A stretch of DNA of 64,000 nt from Mariniphaga sp041687255 (GCA_041687255.1 JAWLCL010000004.1:124001-188000); one strand, 5' to 3'. Shown: positions 44,397-54,092, numbered from the stretch's first letter. A program made the numbers and translations. The notes: a model not told the origin generated them from the sequence alone.

Positions 44397-45553
44397 AACC
44401 GGTCTTCAAGTATTGTTTCAACTTCCTTATACCCGATATCCTGTTTTTCGCCCAGTTTGCTGTTCCTTGATTGAAAACGTTCTGAAATTTTATTTATGGT
44501 CCCGGCAGGCACATCATATTCCGGCAAGGTGCAAGGTATTCCCAGAGAATTAAAGAACTGCACGGTTTTACTTATTGCCTGGTCGATTCGTTCCTTTTCC
44601 GTTCCTTGTTTGATGTTCCAGATACGCTCTCCGTATTGCAGCAGTTTTTCTTTCTTGCTTTCCCTTTTAATATGCATCATTCCGGGCAGAACAATTGCAA
44701 GGGTACGTGCATGGTCTATTCCATGGAAAGCTGTCAGTTCATGGCCAATCATATGTGTTGCCCAATCTTGCGGGACGCCGGCACCAATCAACCCGTTCAG
44801 GGCCATTGTTGCACTCCACATGAAATTGGCTGCTGCATCATAGTCGTTGCGGTTTTCCAGTACCTTTGGACCTTCCTCAATCAGCGTTAACAGGATTCCC
44901 TCTGCAAAGCGGTCCTGGAGAGGTGAATTGACAGGAAAGGTGAGGTATTGTTCGATGACATGAACAAAAGCATCGGCAATTCCATTTGCCACTTGCCTGT
45001 CGGGCAGGCTGAACACACATTCCGGGTCAAGGACTGAAAACCGGGGCATTACTTTTGGAGAGCCAAAAGCCATTTTTTCCTGGGTGGAAACACGGGTTAC
45101 TACAGTGTTACCATTCATTTCAGAACCGGTTGCCGGCAGGGTTAACACCGCACCAATCGGCAAAGCCTCCTGCACTTCTATTTCATAACGGTATTTAAAA
45201 AAGTCCCAGGGGTCGTTTCCCTCATACAACGCTCCGGCTGCAATAAATTTGGTAGCGTCAAGCACTGAACCTCCGCCCACCGAAAGCAGGAAATCAACTT
45301 TTTCGTTCTTCACAAGTTCGATGGCCTTCATGCACGTTTCATAATGCGGATTGGGTTCTATGCCCCCAAACTCAAGCAGTTCATAACCTGCCAAAGCATT
45401 TTTTACCTGCTCGTAAACGCCATTCTTTTTTATGCTTCCCCCGCCATAAGTCATCAGTATTTTAGAACTTTTGGGTACTTCATCGGCAATCTTTGGAATG
45501 CTGTCCTTGCCGAAAATGATCTTCACCGGATTCTGGTATTCAAAATTGTACAT
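44393..45553 (-). CDS. YqhD-like iron/zinc alcohol (aldehyde) dehydrogenase
   Basis: 386 residues of the iron-containing dehydrogenase family. The dinucleotide loop YGGGSIKKNG is near 37-46 and SVGGGSVLDATKF near 91. The metal ligands fall at Asp194, His198, His267 and His281 (GIADAFVHVIEQY, HMIGHELTAFHGIDHARTL), the same positions reported for E. coli YqhD. That suggests an NADPH-dependent reductase of short aldehydes, used for detoxification. No symbol is given because the exact orthology is not shown. Convergent with the class IV aminotransferase gene. Confidence 0.9.
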   Translation of the reverse strand: MYNFEYQNPVKIIFGKDSIPKIADEVPKSSKILMTYGGGSIKKNGVYEQVKNALAGYELLEFGGIEPNPHYETCMKAIELVKNEKVDFLLSVGGGSVLDATKFIAAGALYEGNDPWDFFKYRYEIEVQEALPIGAVLTLPATGSEMNGNTVVTRVSTQEKMAFGSPKVMPRFSVLDPECVFSLPDRQVANGIADAFVHVIEQYLTFPVNSPLQDRFAEGILLTLIEEGPKVLENRNDYDAAANFMWSATMALNGLIGAGVPQDWATHMIGHELTAFHGIDHARTLAIVLPGMMHIKRESKKEKLLQYGERIWNIKQGTEKERIDQAISKTVQFFNSLGIPCTLPEYDVPAGTINKISERFQSRNSKLGEKQDIGYKEVETILEDRL

Positions 45554-45638
45554 ATCAGTTAACTTTTATTGAAACTATAATTTTTACTATATGACAAATT
45601 TCTTTTTTATTTGTTTCAAAAAATAAAAGTATTTTAAA

Positions 45639-46226
45639 ATGCCTGGAAAAGCAAGTACGACTCATATCGATCATGATTTTGAAGAAAGAATGCAGGAATT
45701 GGAAGACGAACAGTTAAGGAAGGTTTTAAAAAAGAGAAACCTTTACCAGGAAGAGGCAGCAAAGGCTGCAATACGGGAAGCCATCAGGAGAGAGATTATA
45801 GCATCAGAAGAGGATTTGCATGCTCCCGATTTCCGTCATGAACCACTTAAGCCAAGGCTTTTTCCATTAATTGAAAATCCGCGGAACAAATTCAGAATAA
45901 GACGAAGTGTAAGCCGTGGGTTGCTGCTGGCGGGCCTTCTGCCGACAATCTGGGGTATGGTACGGCTTAATGCCGGGGTTCCTGTTGAAGGTATAGTGCT
46001 GATTGGATTCGGACTGCTCTGGATGGCATTGTCTGCATCTCTTATCCGCAGGTTTTCCATGACTTCTGTTCGGTTGCTTTTTGTCCTGGCCGTTTTGTCT
46101 CTTATCTATATCGTCCGCTGGATGATTGTAACACCTCAAATCCTTTTTATGGATCTGTTTATCATTATTGTGCTTTATGCCCTCATGGCTTACGGGTTGT
46201 TCTTTGTTTTACGCCTTAAAGACTGA
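45639..46226 (+). CDS. Coiled-coil membrane protein of unknown function
   Basis: 195 residues. A charged, helical cytoplasmic N-terminus (DFEERMQELEDEQLRKVLKK, AAKAAIREAIRREI) precedes four transmembrane helices (about 85-190; LLLAGLLPTIWGMV, GIVLIGFGLLWMAL, LLFVLAVLSLIYIV, LFIIIVLYALMAYGLFFVL). It does not match a family I know. The layout suggests a membrane scaffold or small transducer. Transcribed alone, between YqhD-like and GIN-domain genes. Confidence 0.6.
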   Translation: MPGKASTTHIDHDFEERMQELEDEQLRKVLKKRNLYQEEAAKAAIREAIRREIIASEEDLHAPDFRHEPLKPRLFPLIENPRNKFRIRRSVSRGLLLAGLLPTIWGMVRLNAGVPVEGIVLIGFGLLWMALSASLIRRFSMTSVRLLFVLAVLSLIYIVRWMIVTPQILFMDLFIIIVLYALMAYGLFFVLRLKD

Positions 46227-46295
46227 TTTACCTCAATTTATCAGGCTTAAATGGCAGTTTACCGAAATTGTACTTCCATTCTGAATATTACTCGC

Positions 46296-46303
46296 TAACT
46301 TTG
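46296..46303 (+). promoter_or_regulatory. Possible promoter element for GIN-domain gene
   Basis: TAACTTTG, an exact TANNTTTG, 25 bp before the ATG. A TTG at 46268-46270 lies 25 bp upstream, slightly farther than the usual 19-21. Confidence 0.45.
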
Positions 46304-46328
46304 CAGTGAAAATCTAAAATTCAAAAAA

Positions 46329-47039
46329 ATGAGATCAGCTTTCTTTACTTCAACTTTCAGTATTCTGTTGTTTGCCGGTGTGCTTTTTTCCATTTCTGCT
46401 GTAGGACAGAACAGGGAAAGGGAAACACGAACTTATGAAACCGGAAGATTTACTGAACTTTTCCTTGAGGGGGCTTATGGTGTAGAGCTAATCCAGGGAA
46501 AGACAAACTCCCTTGAAGTTAGTGTTTCTGATCCAAAGGCATTTGACTATCTGAATATTGATCGCAAAGGAGACTTGCTTCATTTGCACGTGGACAGGAA
46601 ACCATTCGATTTTAGCCGTATAACTTTATACATCACTTTCAGAGACCTGGAGCGGCTGAGGATATTCGGCAGCATAAAACTGGAAACAAGGGGTTATCTC
46701 GACCTGAAGGATCTGGATATGTTGCTGGAAGGAGGTGCCAATGTAAAACTGAAGGCAAAGGCGCGCCGGATTTCAGTTGAGAATAAGGGGGGCGTAATTG
46801 TGGAACTGATGGGTATAGCCGATGTGCTTGATTTGTACCTTGCCGGGGCCGGACACATCAATGCGGGAGAACTTAAGGCAAACGATGTGGATTTCCGGAT
46901 TGACGGTGTGGGCACAGGAAAAGTGTTTGCTACCAAAACATTAAAGGCAACAATTAATGGCGCCGGAAAAATAACCTATCAGGGTGACCCTGATGTACGG
47001 GAAAATATTGAAGGTTTAGGTTCGGTCAGACGCGAATGA
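46329..47039 (+). CDS. GIN-domain (DUF2807) secreted protein
   Basis: 236 residues. A signal peptide (FFTSTFSILLFAGVLFSISA) is followed by the head-GIN domain: FTELFLEGAYGVELIQG, repeated beta strands LYITFRDLERLRIFG, KLETRGYLDLKDLDMLLEGG, DLYLAGAGHINAGELKAN, GVGTGKVFATKTLKATING and the closing GDPDVRENIEGLGSVRR. GIN-domain proteins are common envelope proteins of Bacteroidota of unclear function, thought to be adhesin-like. Transcription is likely monocistronic, ending at the shared terminator. Confidence 0.85.
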   Translation: MRSAFFTSTFSILLFAGVLFSISAVGQNRERETRTYETGRFTELFLEGAYGVELIQGKTNSLEVSVSDPKAFDYLNIDRKGDLLHLHVDRKPFDFSRITLYITFRDLERLRIFGSIKLETRGYLDLKDLDMLLEGGANVKLKAKARRISVENKGGVIVELMGIADVLDLYLAGAGHINAGELKANDVDFRIDGVGTGKVFATKTLKATINGAGKITYQGDPDVRENIEGLGSVRRE

Positions 47040-47078
47040 TTCCTTCAGTGGTCAATTAATGAAATTCACAAAATAAAA

Positions 47079-47104
47079 AAGGCTGCCATTCGGCAGCCTT
47101 TTTT
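47079..47104. terminator. Bidirectional Rho-independent terminator
   Basis: AAGGCTGCC and GGCAGCCTT form a perfect 9-bp stem around ATTC, with T-runs on the plus strand and A-runs at the left that read as T on the minus strand. It serves both the GIN-domain gene and the convergent S41 peptidase gene. Confidence 0.85.
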
Positions 47105-47122
47105 ATATAATGATTGCAAAAA

Positions 47123-48568
47123 CTATTCTTTAACAATTTCAGGTTTCAGGCCATCAATCAACAGCTCCCTTTTATTGGCATCATACTTTGAGAAGCCCCT
47201 GTCGAAAATTGCATATTCCGGTGATGGAATACGTGCTTTCTTCATTGCAACTACAGGTGTTCCTGTAATGTCTTCGATGGCAGCCTTGAGCAAAGGTTCC
47301 TCTTTATCTCCCAGCTGGATTCCCGAGAACAGGTCGTCATCTACAGGAATATCGGGCTGGAAACCATCTTTAAAGTCGGTTACGCCTAATGAATTGGCAT
47401 AGCGTGCTATAATCGGCTGGATGGCCCAGGTGCCAAAATCTTTATAATCTTCCGGGTTGTCGTAGAAAAGTTCCGGCTTAAATGTGTTTGATGCAGTGTA
47501 TTTCCCATATGTGGTTTCCCCGACTGTAGTAACATCCATATAAGGTTTTAAACCGGTTATGGTTAACTCGGAAGCCGAAGCGGAACCTGTACCGGTGAGA
47601 AAATATACCTTGTTTAAACCCATTTTAACAGCAGTGGTGTTAATAAAGGAAACAGTTAAATTTTCGGTCAGATTTTTTTCCTTCATATACTGCTGGTATT
47701 TGTCGTTCCACTGCAGGGTTACAAGGGTTTCCTTGTTATTTACTGTGCTTAATGGAGCAATTGAGCTGCAAAAATACTGAGCCGCATCAATACCACCACC
47801 AGGATTGTACCTCAGGTCAACTACCAGGTCAGTGATTCCTTCATTCATAAAATACTGGAATGCTTCATCAAGGCTGGAATTATAACTTGCAATGTACTGT
47901 GCATAAAACAAGTAGCCAATTTTTTTTCCTTCATGTTCCACGATGTCTTTTATGAGAACAGGGTCAAGGTTTAACTCTTTAGCTGTCATACTCACTTTAT
48001 TTGGATCAATGGAGATACCGTCTTCTCCCAGTATTCCCAGGGAAAGCGATAAATTGGCAGCATAAAGCAAATCGGTATAATTGTCATCTGTTATGTCAGC
48101 GCCGTTCATTTTAACGATTATATCTCCCCGTTCTATACCTGCTTCTGCGGCAGGAGTATCGGGATAAACAAATTCCACAAGGGCAAATATATTTTGTGTA
48201 TTTGAAAAACGGCCGAATGCAAGGCTGTAGCCAAACGAGGTTTCTACGCCCTCAAAACTGGCTTCCAATCCTTTGATGTCATCAGTTATAAATGACCATT
48301 TATCATCTTTGTATAAAAGTTTCTTAAAATAACTTTTCGAATCTGCTTCATAGCGGATGTCAAGATCCGGCACTTCTTTATACCACAGGTAAATATCATT
48401 CATTACAAGCTTAATGAATGAATTTATTTTTTTGGTAAGCTCCGGCACTTCTGCCTTTACTTCTGCCGGAGCTGGATCCTCAGGTTCAGGCAGCGGGCTT
48501 TCGTTGCACCCGATGGCCAAAAACGACAGCAAAAACAATAATAAAGATATGTTTCTCAATTCTTTCAT
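47123..48568 (-). CDS. S41-family peptidase lipoprotein with PDZ domain
   Basis: 481 residues. Lipobox FLAIGC marks Cys21, followed by a linker, a PDZ domain (about 110-190; EFVYPDTPAAEAGIERGDII) and the tail-specific S41 fold: DLRYNPGGGIDAAQYFCSS, the Ser-containing GSASASELTITGL and GETTYGKYTAS with the expected Lys. The catalytic pair looks intact. Bacteroidota have several such envelope peptidases; substrates are generally unknown. Located head to tail after the PgpH-like gene with 50 bp between. Confidence 0.9.
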   Translation of the reverse strand: MKELRNISLLLFLLSFLAIGCNESPLPEPEDPAPAEVKAEVPELTKKINSFIKLVMNDIYLWYKEVPDLDIRYEADSKSYFKKLLYKDDKWSFITDDIKGLEASFEGVETSFGYSLAFGRFSNTQNIFALVEFVYPDTPAAEAGIERGDIIVKMNGADITDDNYTDLLYAANLSLSLGILGEDGISIDPNKVSMTAKELNLDPVLIKDIVEHEGKKIGYLFYAQYIASYNSSLDEAFQYFMNEGITDLVVDLRYNPGGGIDAAQYFCSSIAPLSTVNNKETLVTLQWNDKYQQYMKEKNLTENLTVSFINTTAVKMGLNKVYFLTGTGSASASELTITGLKPYMDVTTVGETTYGKYTASNTFKPELFYDNPEDYKDFGTWAIQPIIARYANSLGVTDFKDGFQPDIPVDDDLFSGIQLGDKEEPLLKAAIEDITGTPVVAMKKARIPSPEYAIFDRGFSKYDANKRELLIDGLKPEIVKE

Positions 48569-48618
48569 GTTCTGTTTCCTTTGTTTAAAAATTAACGATG
48601 CAAAAATAATTATTCTTT

Positions 48619-50709
48619 TTACTTTACAATTTCAGCATTTTTCTCCTTTGGATATTCAATGCGAACATGGTAAATATTTAACAACTTATTTAATAACGTT
48701 TCTTTTATCACTTTTATGTCGTGAAAGGTCAATTCTGAGTTCTCCAATTGTCCGTCACGAATCTTTTGGTCTATCATTTTATTTACTACATCCCTAATGT
48801 TTTCAAGGGTTTTCTCTTTCAGGCTCCTTGAAGCTGCTTCAATACCATCTATAATCATTACCACCGTTGCTTCCCTGCTTCGGGGTAAAGGACCCGGATA
48901 AACGAAAAGCGATTCATCCACCTTTTCATCCGGGTTTTCCTCCTGGTGTTTCAGGTAAAAATACTGCGCTTTCGTTGTGCCATGGTGGGTTGCAATGAAT
49001 TCCACAAGGGCTTCGGGCAATTTATATTTTTTTGCAAGTTTTATACCATTTTTAACATGTTCAATAATGACTTCCGCGCTTTTTTGATGGTTCATTCCAT
49101 CGTGCGGATTAATACCCACCGCCTGGTTTTCAATAAAGAATTCCGGAGTGGCCATCTTCCCGATATCATGGTACAAAGCCCCTGCCCGCACCAAAAAAGG
49201 ATTTCCACCGATTTTCAGGATGATTTCCTCGCTCAGGTTGGCAATCTGAAGCGAATGCTGAAACGATCCCGGAGCATCATCTGCCATTCTTCGCAATAAC
49301 GGCTGATTGGTATCCGACAGTTCAATAAGTGTAACATCGGAAACAAAGCCGAATATTTTTTCAAAAATGAATACCAGGGGATATACCAGCACGATAAGAA
49401 TACTGCTGAGGGCAAACCACTGCAGCATTTTGAAGTTCATGTTGTTCAGATTCCCTTCAAAAATCATTTCAAGTGCGGTGTAAAGGATAACATAAGTCAG
49501 CAGTACCCACATCACCGCCATTATGAGGTGGCCCCGCCGGTGCATTTTGTTGAGGCTGAATACCGCAACCACCCCGGCGGTTACCTGCAGCAAAACAAAC
49601 TCATAATTGTTCGGTGCGTAGAATCCTGCAATTAAACTGGCTATTATAAGTGTGAAGATGGCAGTGCGTGAATCAAAAAATGTATGAATCACAATGGGGA
49701 AAATGACAAACGGCACAAGGTAGATATGAAGCCTGGGAAACGAATTGATAAACATTGTCAGCAGTATCATGCTCACCAGGAACAGCATCAGGAAAGAAAG
49801 CTTGCTGAACTGGGTGAGAATATCAAACCGGTAGATGTATAGAAAGGTGAACAGCAATATCATGAACACCAGTATCAAAGTTCCCTTGCCAATGTATACC
49901 ATGTAATGATTAATGCCCTCCCCGCGTTCCGATTCATAGCTTGCCTTCAGCGATTCCAGAATCTGGTACCTTTCATCACTTACAATTTCCCCTTCAAGGA
50001 TAATCCGCTCTCCCGCCTGCACCAATCCCTGGGTGGTTGAGATGTTTTTTAGGGCTTCTTCCCGTTCCTTTTGAGTAATATTGCTGTCGTAGGTGAGGTT
50101 TGAAGAAATATACCTTTCCGGCTGCAGTTGCAGGAGGAGTTCTTCCAGGTCAGGAAATTTTTGGGCAAGTGCATTCAACGCATTATTAACTTCGTTATAC
50201 GCTGATTTTTCGGAATAAATACTCTCTTTGGGGATTCGGGTCACCCTGTTTCCAATTCTTTTTCTTAGTTCATTTTTATTGGCAAGTTCATCATATGTTT
50301 CCGGAGAACGGGGTAATATACCTGCCTCATAAAGGTTGGCAAGCGTGACTTTTAATGATTCCAGAGCATCAGAAACAGGCTCAGTAACTGTATCGGCAAG
50401 TGCTTCCCAGTCTGCTTCCAGTTGCTTTATCTTCTGATCACCCATTAAGGTGTCGTAGGTAAAATAGGGAATCACTGATTTAAGCTGTTCTTGCCGGTCT
50501 TGTTCAATTTCTTCCGGGGTTTTTAATATGGCAAAATCAAAGGGTGCCACCAGGTTTTCGTGGTTCCATGGGGTCCCCTTTTGGTATTCATACCTGAACC
50601 GGGGCTCTCCCGGCAAAATTATGAACAAAAGCCCTGCTGTTACCACGAATACCAGAAACCAGTAAAATGTACGGGTGTATTTTTTTAGCCAATTAAAAAT
50701 GTTACTCAT
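48619..50709 (-). CDS. PgpH-like 7TM-HD phosphohydrolase (c-di-AMP phosphodiesterase)
   Basis: 696 residues. An N-terminal extracellular 7TMR-HDED region (about 40-260) is followed by seven transmembrane helices (about 270-450) and an HD domain with His514-Asp515 in LYHDIGKM, FQHSLQIANLSEEII and FIATHHGTTKAQYFYLK. The layout matches PgpH of Listeria, which hydrolyses c-di-AMP. The substrate is inferred from the family. Possibly transcribed with the S41 peptidase downstream. Confidence 0.88.
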   Translation of the reverse strand: MSNIFNWLKKYTRTFYWFLVFVVTAGLLFIILPGEPRFRYEYQKGTPWNHENLVAPFDFAILKTPEEIEQDRQEQLKSVIPYFTYDTLMGDQKIKQLEADWEALADTVTEPVSDALESLKVTLANLYEAGILPRSPETYDELANKNELRKRIGNRVTRIPKESIYSEKSAYNEVNNALNALAQKFPDLEELLLQLQPERYISSNLTYDSNITQKEREEALKNISTTQGLVQAGERIILEGEIVSDERYQILESLKASYESERGEGINHYMVYIGKGTLILVFMILLFTFLYIYRFDILTQFSKLSFLMLFLVSMILLTMFINSFPRLHIYLVPFVIFPIVIHTFFDSRTAIFTLIIASLIAGFYAPNNYEFVLLQVTAGVVAVFSLNKMHRRGHLIMAVMWVLLTYVILYTALEMIFEGNLNNMNFKMLQWFALSSILIVLVYPLVFIFEKIFGFVSDVTLIELSDTNQPLLRRMADDAPGSFQHSLQIANLSEEIILKIGGNPFLVRAGALYHDIGKMATPEFFIENQAVGINPHDGMNHQKSAEVIIEHVKNGIKLAKKYKLPEALVEFIATHHGTTKAQYFYLKHQEENPDEKVDESLFVYPGPLPRSREATVVMIIDGIEAASRSLKEKTLENIRDVVNKMIDQKIRDGQLENSELTFHDIKVIKETLLNKLLNIYHVRIEYPKEKNAEIVK

Positions 50710-50809
50710 TTTTTTATTTAGTTTGTCTGCCTTTTCAATAATCGTGCAGTTTAGTGTACAAAAATTACAAATAAAAAATTAACCTGTTAAACACGCACTA
50801 TTTTTTTTA

Positions 50810-50817
50810 TAGATTTG
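50810..50817 (+). promoter_or_regulatory. Possible promoter element for NlpC/P60 gene
   Basis: TAGATTTG, an exact TANNTTTG, 62 bp before the ATG. A weak -33-like CTGTTA lies about 22 bp upstream. Confidence 0.45.
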
Positions 50818-50879
50818 TGTTTATTCGCATGAAACAGGCGCAATTTTGTTTTTCAGAATAAAATTAAGAAATAAATTGA

Positions 50880-51668
50880 ATGGATTATGGTATTTCAGCA
50901 TTAAGCATCATTCCGGTAAGGAAGGAGCCATCGGAGAAAAGTGAAATGGTAACTCAGGTGCTTTTTGGTGAGCATTTTCAAATAGTGGGGGAGATGGTAG
51001 GCTGGAGTCATATAAAACTGGCCTGGGACGGCTACGAAGGCTGGATTGACAGCAAAATGATATCGCCGGTTAATGCGCGGGCATATAAACGGCTGGAGAA
51101 TAAACCGTTTGCAATTACCGGCGATATTTTGAGCCTGGTGCCGGTAAGCAATGAACAAAACCTGATGCTGGTGGCCGGGAGCAGCCTGCCAATCTGGAGG
51201 CCTTACCTAAAAGAGTTTTCAGTAAACAGCGATACCTATAAGGCCACAGGCCATGTGTTTTACGGAAAGCTGAAAAGTCCTCGTGAAATACTTATAAGCC
51301 AGGCGTTAAAATATTTTAATGCTCCCTACCTGTGGGGCGGGCGCTCACCTTTTGGGATCGACTGCAGCGGCTTTACCCAAATCCTTTATAAAATGATTGG
51401 TGTGCGCATTGCTCGTGATGCCAGTCAGCAGGTCCGGCAAGGGGTTGCCCTGAGTTTTGTGGATGAAGCCCTCCCCGGCGATCTGGCATTTTTTGACGAT
51501 GAGGAAGGCAATATTGTTCACGTGGGAATCATCTGGAAACGCAATAAAATTATTCACGCATCAGGTAAAGTTCGCATTGATAATGTTGATCAATTTGGTA
51601 TCTTTAATGTAGATTTGAAACGTTACACCCACAAAATGCGTGTAATGAAGAAAATACTTAACCCATGA
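50880..51668 (+). CDS. C40-family NlpC/P60 peptidoglycan hydrolase
   Basis: 262 residues. Two SH3-like domains (about 1-60 and 80-130) precede the NlpC/P60 catalytic domain (about 135-255). Catalytic Cys162 is in IDCSGFTQILY and His214 in NIVHVGIIWK; a third polar residue at FHASGK-like IIHASGKVRI is present. Such enzymes cut the peptide stems of peptidoglycan at D-Glu-diaminopimelate bonds. No signal peptide is seen, so the enzyme may act inside on recycled peptides, as with known cytoplasmic members. Its TGA overlaps the ATG of a 30-residue membrane peptide. Confidence 0.9.
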   Translation: MDYGISALSIIPVRKEPSEKSEMVTQVLFGEHFQIVGEMVGWSHIKLAWDGYEGWIDSKMISPVNARAYKRLENKPFAITGDILSLVPVSNEQNLMLVAGSSLPIWRPYLKEFSVNSDTYKATGHVFYGKLKSPREILISQALKYFNAPYLWGGRSPFGIDCSGFTQILYKMIGVRIARDASQQVRQGVALSFVDEALPGDLAFFDDEEGNIVHVGIIWKRNKIIHASGKVRIDNVDQFGIFNVDLKRYTHKMRVMKKILNP

Positions 51669-51757
51669 AACAAATTGAACTGCTCATATACGTCATCTTT
51701 TTTGTTTTTATGCTGCTTTTGATATTAAAGTATTGGAAGACAGGCCGCAAAAGCTAA
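51665..51757 (+). CDS. 30-residue membrane peptide coupled to NlpC/P60
   Basis: The ATG overlaps the stop codon of the NlpC/P60 gene (ATGA), a classic coupling arrangement. The peptide has a single hydrophobic helix (LIYVIFFVFMLLLILKYW) and a basic tail KTGRKS, which fits a small membrane protein with its C-terminus inside the cytoplasm. It could tether or regulate the hydrolase. It is too short for most gene finders. Confidence 0.55.
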   Translation: MKQIELLIYVIFFVFMLLLILKYWKTGRKS

Positions 51758-52014
51758 ATAACTGCACCCCTGAACAATAATGAAAGACTGGAAGATGAAG
51801 GTGTTGCAATTTGAATTTTTATGGTCAGAATTTTTGTTCACAGGCAAATAATCAATGCAGATAAACTAATTGAAATTAGCATTTGATTTGGGGAGCAGAT
51901 ATTTTATTTTGTGATACTAGTTTAGTTAAAATATGGTTGTGAAATTTCTTTCTTTTGCTCTGTGCCCTTTGCGCCATGCCCCATGCATTACTATTAATTT
52001 TAAAACTTGTTATT

Positions 52015-52434
52015 ATGTACACCTATAAATATCCGCGCCCGGCGCTTACCGTAGATGGGCTTGTTTATACAAACATCAATGGGGATAATCATGTGCTTCT
52101 GGTCAGAAGGGGAATTGAACCGTTTAAGGGGAAATGGGCTCTTCCCGGCGGGTTCGTAAATATGGATGAACTGCTTGAAGATGCCTGCAAGCGTGAACTG
52201 AAAGAAGAAACCGGACTGGAAGTGGATAAAATGGAGCAGTTCAAAACTTACGATGCCATTGACCGGGACCCCCGTCACCGGACTATCTCTGTGGTATTTT
52301 CTGCACAGCTTCCTGAAAAAAAAGAAGTTGCCGGTGGTGATGATGCCGCTAAAGCGGAATGGTTTCCTGTCGATGCCCTTCCTGATTTAGGATTCGACCA
52401 TAAAGAAATTCTGCGGGAGTATTTCAGTCGTTAA
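52015..52434 (+). CDS. Nudix hydrolase
   Basis: 139 residues. The Nudix box G-x5-E-x7-REUxEExGU runs from Gly46 to Leu68 (GGFVNMDELLEDACKRELKE, then ETGL) with all required residues. Family members hydrolyse nucleoside diphosphates linked to another group, such as ADP-ribose or oxidised nucleotides; short length and NNNDNHVLLVRRG-like start suggest a house-cleaning role. An in-frame TTG at 51955 is less likely as start. Alone on its transcript. Confidence 0.9.
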   Translation: MYTYKYPRPALTVDGLVYTNINGDNHVLLVRRGIEPFKGKWALPGGFVNMDELLEDACKRELKEETGLEVDKMEQFKTYDAIDRDPRHRTISVVFSAQLPEKKEVAGGDDAAKAEWFPVDALPDLGFDHKEILREYFSR

Positions 52435-52542
52435 AAACTTAACGGGCAGTTCGTTGTATTGTGGTATTATGCCCGGTTAAGAAATAGTTGCACTTATCCT
52501 GATTTTGTCGGTTTTTTACAATTTTAGATTTCGCTCCAATTG

Positions 52543-52550
52543 TATTTTTG
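52543..52550 (+). promoter_or_regulatory. Possible promoter element for M28 peptidase
   Basis: TATTTTTG, an exact TANNTTTG, 39 bp before the ATG at 52,590. An in-frame TTG at 52,548 would lie inside it, so the later ATG is preferred. Confidence 0.45.
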
Positions 52551-52589
52551 TCATGTATTCACATGTTAAATCAATTTTATAAGATCATT

Positions 52590-53825
52590 ATGAGCAATGA
52601 AACTTTAACTGAACAGGCAAAGGAGCACCTGAATGTTTTATGTTCTGAAATTACTGAACGGCGGGTTGGAGGAGCCGGCAACCGGCAGGCAACGGATTAT
52701 GTAAAGAGTCATTTTCAGCAGGCAGGGTGGCAGACGGAAGAAACCATGCTTCAGGTGATGGACTGGAAAACCGGTGGTGCCAACTTAACCTGCAACGGTC
52801 GGTCGTTTGAAGTTTTCTCTTCTCCCTATTCACTGGGGTCTGATGTTTCAGGGGAACTTATAGCAGTTGAAAATATTGAACAGCTGCAAAAAACAAGTTT
52901 GCCGGGCAAGATTGTTTTATTGCACGGTAAAATTGCTTCGGAACAGATAATGCCCAAGAACTTTGTGTTTTATAACCCTGATGAACACCGTAAGATAGTC
53001 TCCTTATTGGAAAAGGGTAACCCCAAAGCAGTGGTTTGTGCCACAGAGAGAAATGCCGCATCAGCCGGAGGCGTTTACCCGTTTCCCCTGTTTGAGGACG
53101 GTGACTTTGATGTTCGTTCGGTGTATATGAAAGACACTGAAGGGGAGAAATTGCTTGGCTGCATCGGAAATACAGTTCATCTGGAATCGAAGGCAGTGCG
53201 TATACCTGAAGTGGCATATAATATCGTTGCCCGCAAAGGAGAGCAGAACAACAAAAGAATTGTTGTCACAGCACATATCGATGCTAAAATAGGTACACCC
53301 GGGGCGATCGACAATGCCACAGGGGTGACCGTTCTGCTACTGCTCTCAGATTTACTAAGGAATTACAGCGGTAATCATTCCATTGAACTGGTTGCTTTCA
53401 ACGGGGAAGACTACTATGCCGTACCTGGACAGATGAAGTACATCGAACAGAACCGGGGCGCATTCGGCAACATCATACTGAACATCAACATCGACGGCGC
53501 CGGCTATAAAGACGGACCTTCATGCTTTTCTGCCTTTGGTCTGCCGGACAACATTCAGAATGTTCTGGACCAGATACTAAAAAAACAACCTTCAATTGTG
53601 GAAGGAAAACCATGGGTACAGGGTGACCACAGTATATTTATCCAGAACGGGTGCCCGGCAATTGCTGTCAGCTCTGACTGGTTTATAGAAAACATCGAAA
53701 CCCAGGATATTACCCACACGCCTAAAGACAACCTTGAAATTGTAAGTTATGAAAGAGTTGCAGAATGCGCGGATGCTGTTGGTGAACTAATCAAAGAACT
53801 GGCGCATTTGGAAACTGAGGTTTGA
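52590..53825 (+). CDS. M28-family metallopeptidase
   Basis: 411 residues of the aminopeptidase Y/PSMA fold. Zinc ligands are visible: the first His in VVTAHIDAK, Asp in GAIDNATGVTVLLLL, the Glu-Asp pair in AFNGEDYYAVPG where most members have Glu-Glu, Asp in LNINIDGAGYKDG, and His in DITHTPKDNLEI. This is consistent with a di-zinc aminopeptidase. There is no obvious signal peptide from this start, so either the enzyme is cytoplasmic or the true start differs. A hairpin follows the gene. Confidence 0.85.
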   Translation: MSNETLTEQAKEHLNVLCSEITERRVGGAGNRQATDYVKSHFQQAGWQTEETMLQVMDWKTGGANLTCNGRSFEVFSSPYSLGSDVSGELIAVENIEQLQKTSLPGKIVLLHGKIASEQIMPKNFVFYNPDEHRKIVSLLEKGNPKAVVCATERNAASAGGVYPFPLFEDGDFDVRSVYMKDTEGEKLLGCIGNTVHLESKAVRIPEVAYNIVARKGEQNNKRIVVTAHIDAKIGTPGAIDNATGVTVLLLLSDLLRNYSGNHSIELVAFNGEDYYAVPGQMKYIEQNRGAFGNIILNINIDGAGYKDGPSCFSAFGLPDNIQNVLDQILKKQPSIVEGKPWVQGDHSIFIQNGCPAIAVSSDWFIENIETQDITHTPKDNLEIVSYERVAECADAVGELIKELAHLETEV

Positions 53826-53898
53826 TGAGCAAATCCAAATAATGATTGTCGTTTTTGTATTACCGGGCCATGAATTTGGGAATACATAGTGTGACTTT

Positions 53899-53938
53899 TG
53901 ATGGTAGGGTTCAGAACCCTTAGATTTTAATACCATCA
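53899..53938 (+). repeat. Two-level hairpin after M28 peptidase
   Basis: TGATGGTA (53899) pairs with TACCATCA (53931-53938); inside, AGGGTT pairs with AACCCT around CAG. Transcribed, this would form a stacked hairpin about 75 bp after the peptidase stop. There is no T-run, so a processing or protective function is as likely as termination. Confidence 0.5.
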
Positions 53939-54092
53939 GGAGCAGTTCCCATTGTTCATGGCTCAACATCTTTCCTTTTCAGTTTCCAATCCTTTTCCCG
54001 GTGAAGCTGATACCCTGTTACAAACACCTGTCATAAATTTCCTTAAGCCGGAACTTTTTTGGTTTGTTGGTAAGGTTGAACTTATACCGGGT

